NCBI GenBank assembly: GCA_003141615.1
Contig: PLMV01000118.1
Coordinates: 1-39,592 of the forward strand
Source: Syntrophaceae bacterium
GTDB lineage: Bacteria > Desulfobacterota > Syntrophia > Syntrophales > Smithellaceae
DNA length: 39,592 nt
Direction of reading: 5' to 3'
Below are positions 39,041 to 39,592 of the stretch, piece after piece; position 1 is the stretch's first letter; every line of letters begins with the position of its first letter. A program made the translations under genes and the position numbers. Below the pieces are notes generated by a model. That model was not told the DNA's origin, searched no databases, and saw only the letters and a list, made by a program, of their open reading frames with translations.

Positions 39041-39592
39041 TTAGAAGTAGCTAAGGATACGGGATATGATAAACCGCTGCATCTCGGAGGTCCCGCCGCC
39101 GATCTGCCCCAGCTTCGCATCCCTGAGGAATCGCTCGATCGGGTACTCATGTATGTAGCCGTAACCGCCGAATATCTGAACAGCATCGCTTGCGGCCTTC
39201 ATGCCCCAGTCGCCCACGATCGCTTTCGCGATGGAAGTATGCATATGGTTGAGAGGTTTGCCTGAATCCTTATCATGAGCAACGCGGTAAACGGTCATTT
39301 TCGCGGCCTCTTGTATAATTTTGAGGTCCGCCAGCTTGTGCTGTATCGCCTGGAACGAGTTGATCGGCTTGCCGAACTGCACCCGATCCTGAGAATACTT
39401 TGTGCATGCCTCTATCGCGAACTGCATACCGCCGACGAAGGGAGACAAAAGAGCGCTCCTGTCCCAAGAGAGAGTCTCGACAGTGTATTCAAATCCTTTG
39501 CCGACCTCGCCCAGCAGGTTTTCCTCCGGGACTTCGCAGTTTTCCAGAAATACCTCTGAGGTGGCGGATGCCCGAACGCCCATCTTGTGGAA
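39041..39592 (-). CDS. Acyl-CoA dehydrogenase, partial (window end)
   Basis: The C-terminal 183 codons of an acyl-CoA dehydrogenase; the 5' part lies beyond 39592. It has KMGVRASATSEVFLENCEVP, YSQDRVQFGKPINSFQAIQ and GGYGYIHEYPIERFLRDAK. The usual catalytic Glu position in the IGEGT block is Gly here (IGGGTSEMQR, codon at 39095-39097). Aspartate stands in SWDRSALL (codon 39461-39463), where isovaleryl-CoA and long-chain enzymes carry their relocated Glu. First known gene of the minus-strand operon, 50 nt ahead of the other dehydrogenase. Confidence 0.92.
   Translation of the reverse strand, partial: FHKMGVRASATSEVFLENCEVPEENLLGEVGKGFEYTVETLSWDRSALLSPFVGGMQFAIEACTKYSQDRVQFGKPINSFQAIQHKLADLKIIQEAAKMTVYRVAHDKDSGKPLNHMHTSIAKAIVGDWGMKAASDAVQIFGGYGYIHEYPIERFLRDAKLGQIGGGTSEMQRFIISRILSYF

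Noticed and set aside
1-39592. CRISPR array
   Set aside because: The repeats present are dispersed palindromes; no regularly spaced short repeats with unique spacers were seen.

Overview
The window reads as a stretch of chromosome from a Gram-negative anaerobe of the Desulfobacterota, most like the Syntrophales (Syntrophus/Smithella type). This is an inference, from lipopolysaccharide genes (kdsB, hldD), an outer-membrane phospholipase, SelA, a full glycine cleavage operon, several acyl-CoA dehydrogenase and MaoC hydratase genes, a sigma-54 activator, and many palindromic intergenic repeats. No rRNA, tRNA, CRISPR array, complete insertion sequence or prophage was recognised.

Layout. (1) 1-5670: branched-chain amino acid operon ilvB-ilvN-ilvC-ilvD, preceded by a 33-residue leader peptide with nine consecutive Val/Leu codons and a set of mutually exclusive hairpins, a textbook-like attenuator. 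(2) 5671-7640: AT-rich accessory patch with a DUF3800-like gene and a ParD-like/RelE toxin-antitoxin pair. (3) 7820-13313, minus strand: cell-envelope run pldA, kdsB, a second toxin-antitoxin pair, hldD, pgeF (yfiH), rluD. (4) 13314-15300: AT-rich insertion-like patch with a membrane-anchored unknown protein and a small Cys-containing protein. (5) 15352-18040, minus: selA and a HemN-like radical SAM gene. (6) 18301-26570, plus: def, then gcvT-gcvH-gcvPA-gcvPB-lipA, a four-helix-bundle protein gene and lpd. Together these give the P, T, H and L proteins plus lipoyl synthase for glycine cleavage. (7) 26616-29300: unknown HEPN-like gene, a cupin, and an HI0933-family flavoprotein. (8) 29498-34116: a clear sigma-54 promoter driving a small exported protein, followed by three tandem copies of a gene for exported lysine/alanine-rich proteins, each with its own strong terminator; then a sensor kinase and, convergent to it, an NtrC-type sigma-54 activator. 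(9) 34168-39592: two split MaoC hydratase pairs, an OFA-type MFS transporter, and two acyl-CoA dehydrogenases, the last cut by the window end.

The points most worth a second look are the sigma-54-driven array of exported polycationic proteins, the ilv attenuator, two families of long palindromic elements that sit directly after stop codons and share a nested 15-bp hairpin module with compensatory changes, a palindrome in the gcv operon bounded by a 19-bp direct repeat that supplies the next gene's ribosome binding site, and an acyl-CoA dehydrogenase whose catalytic base appears to have moved and become aspartate.
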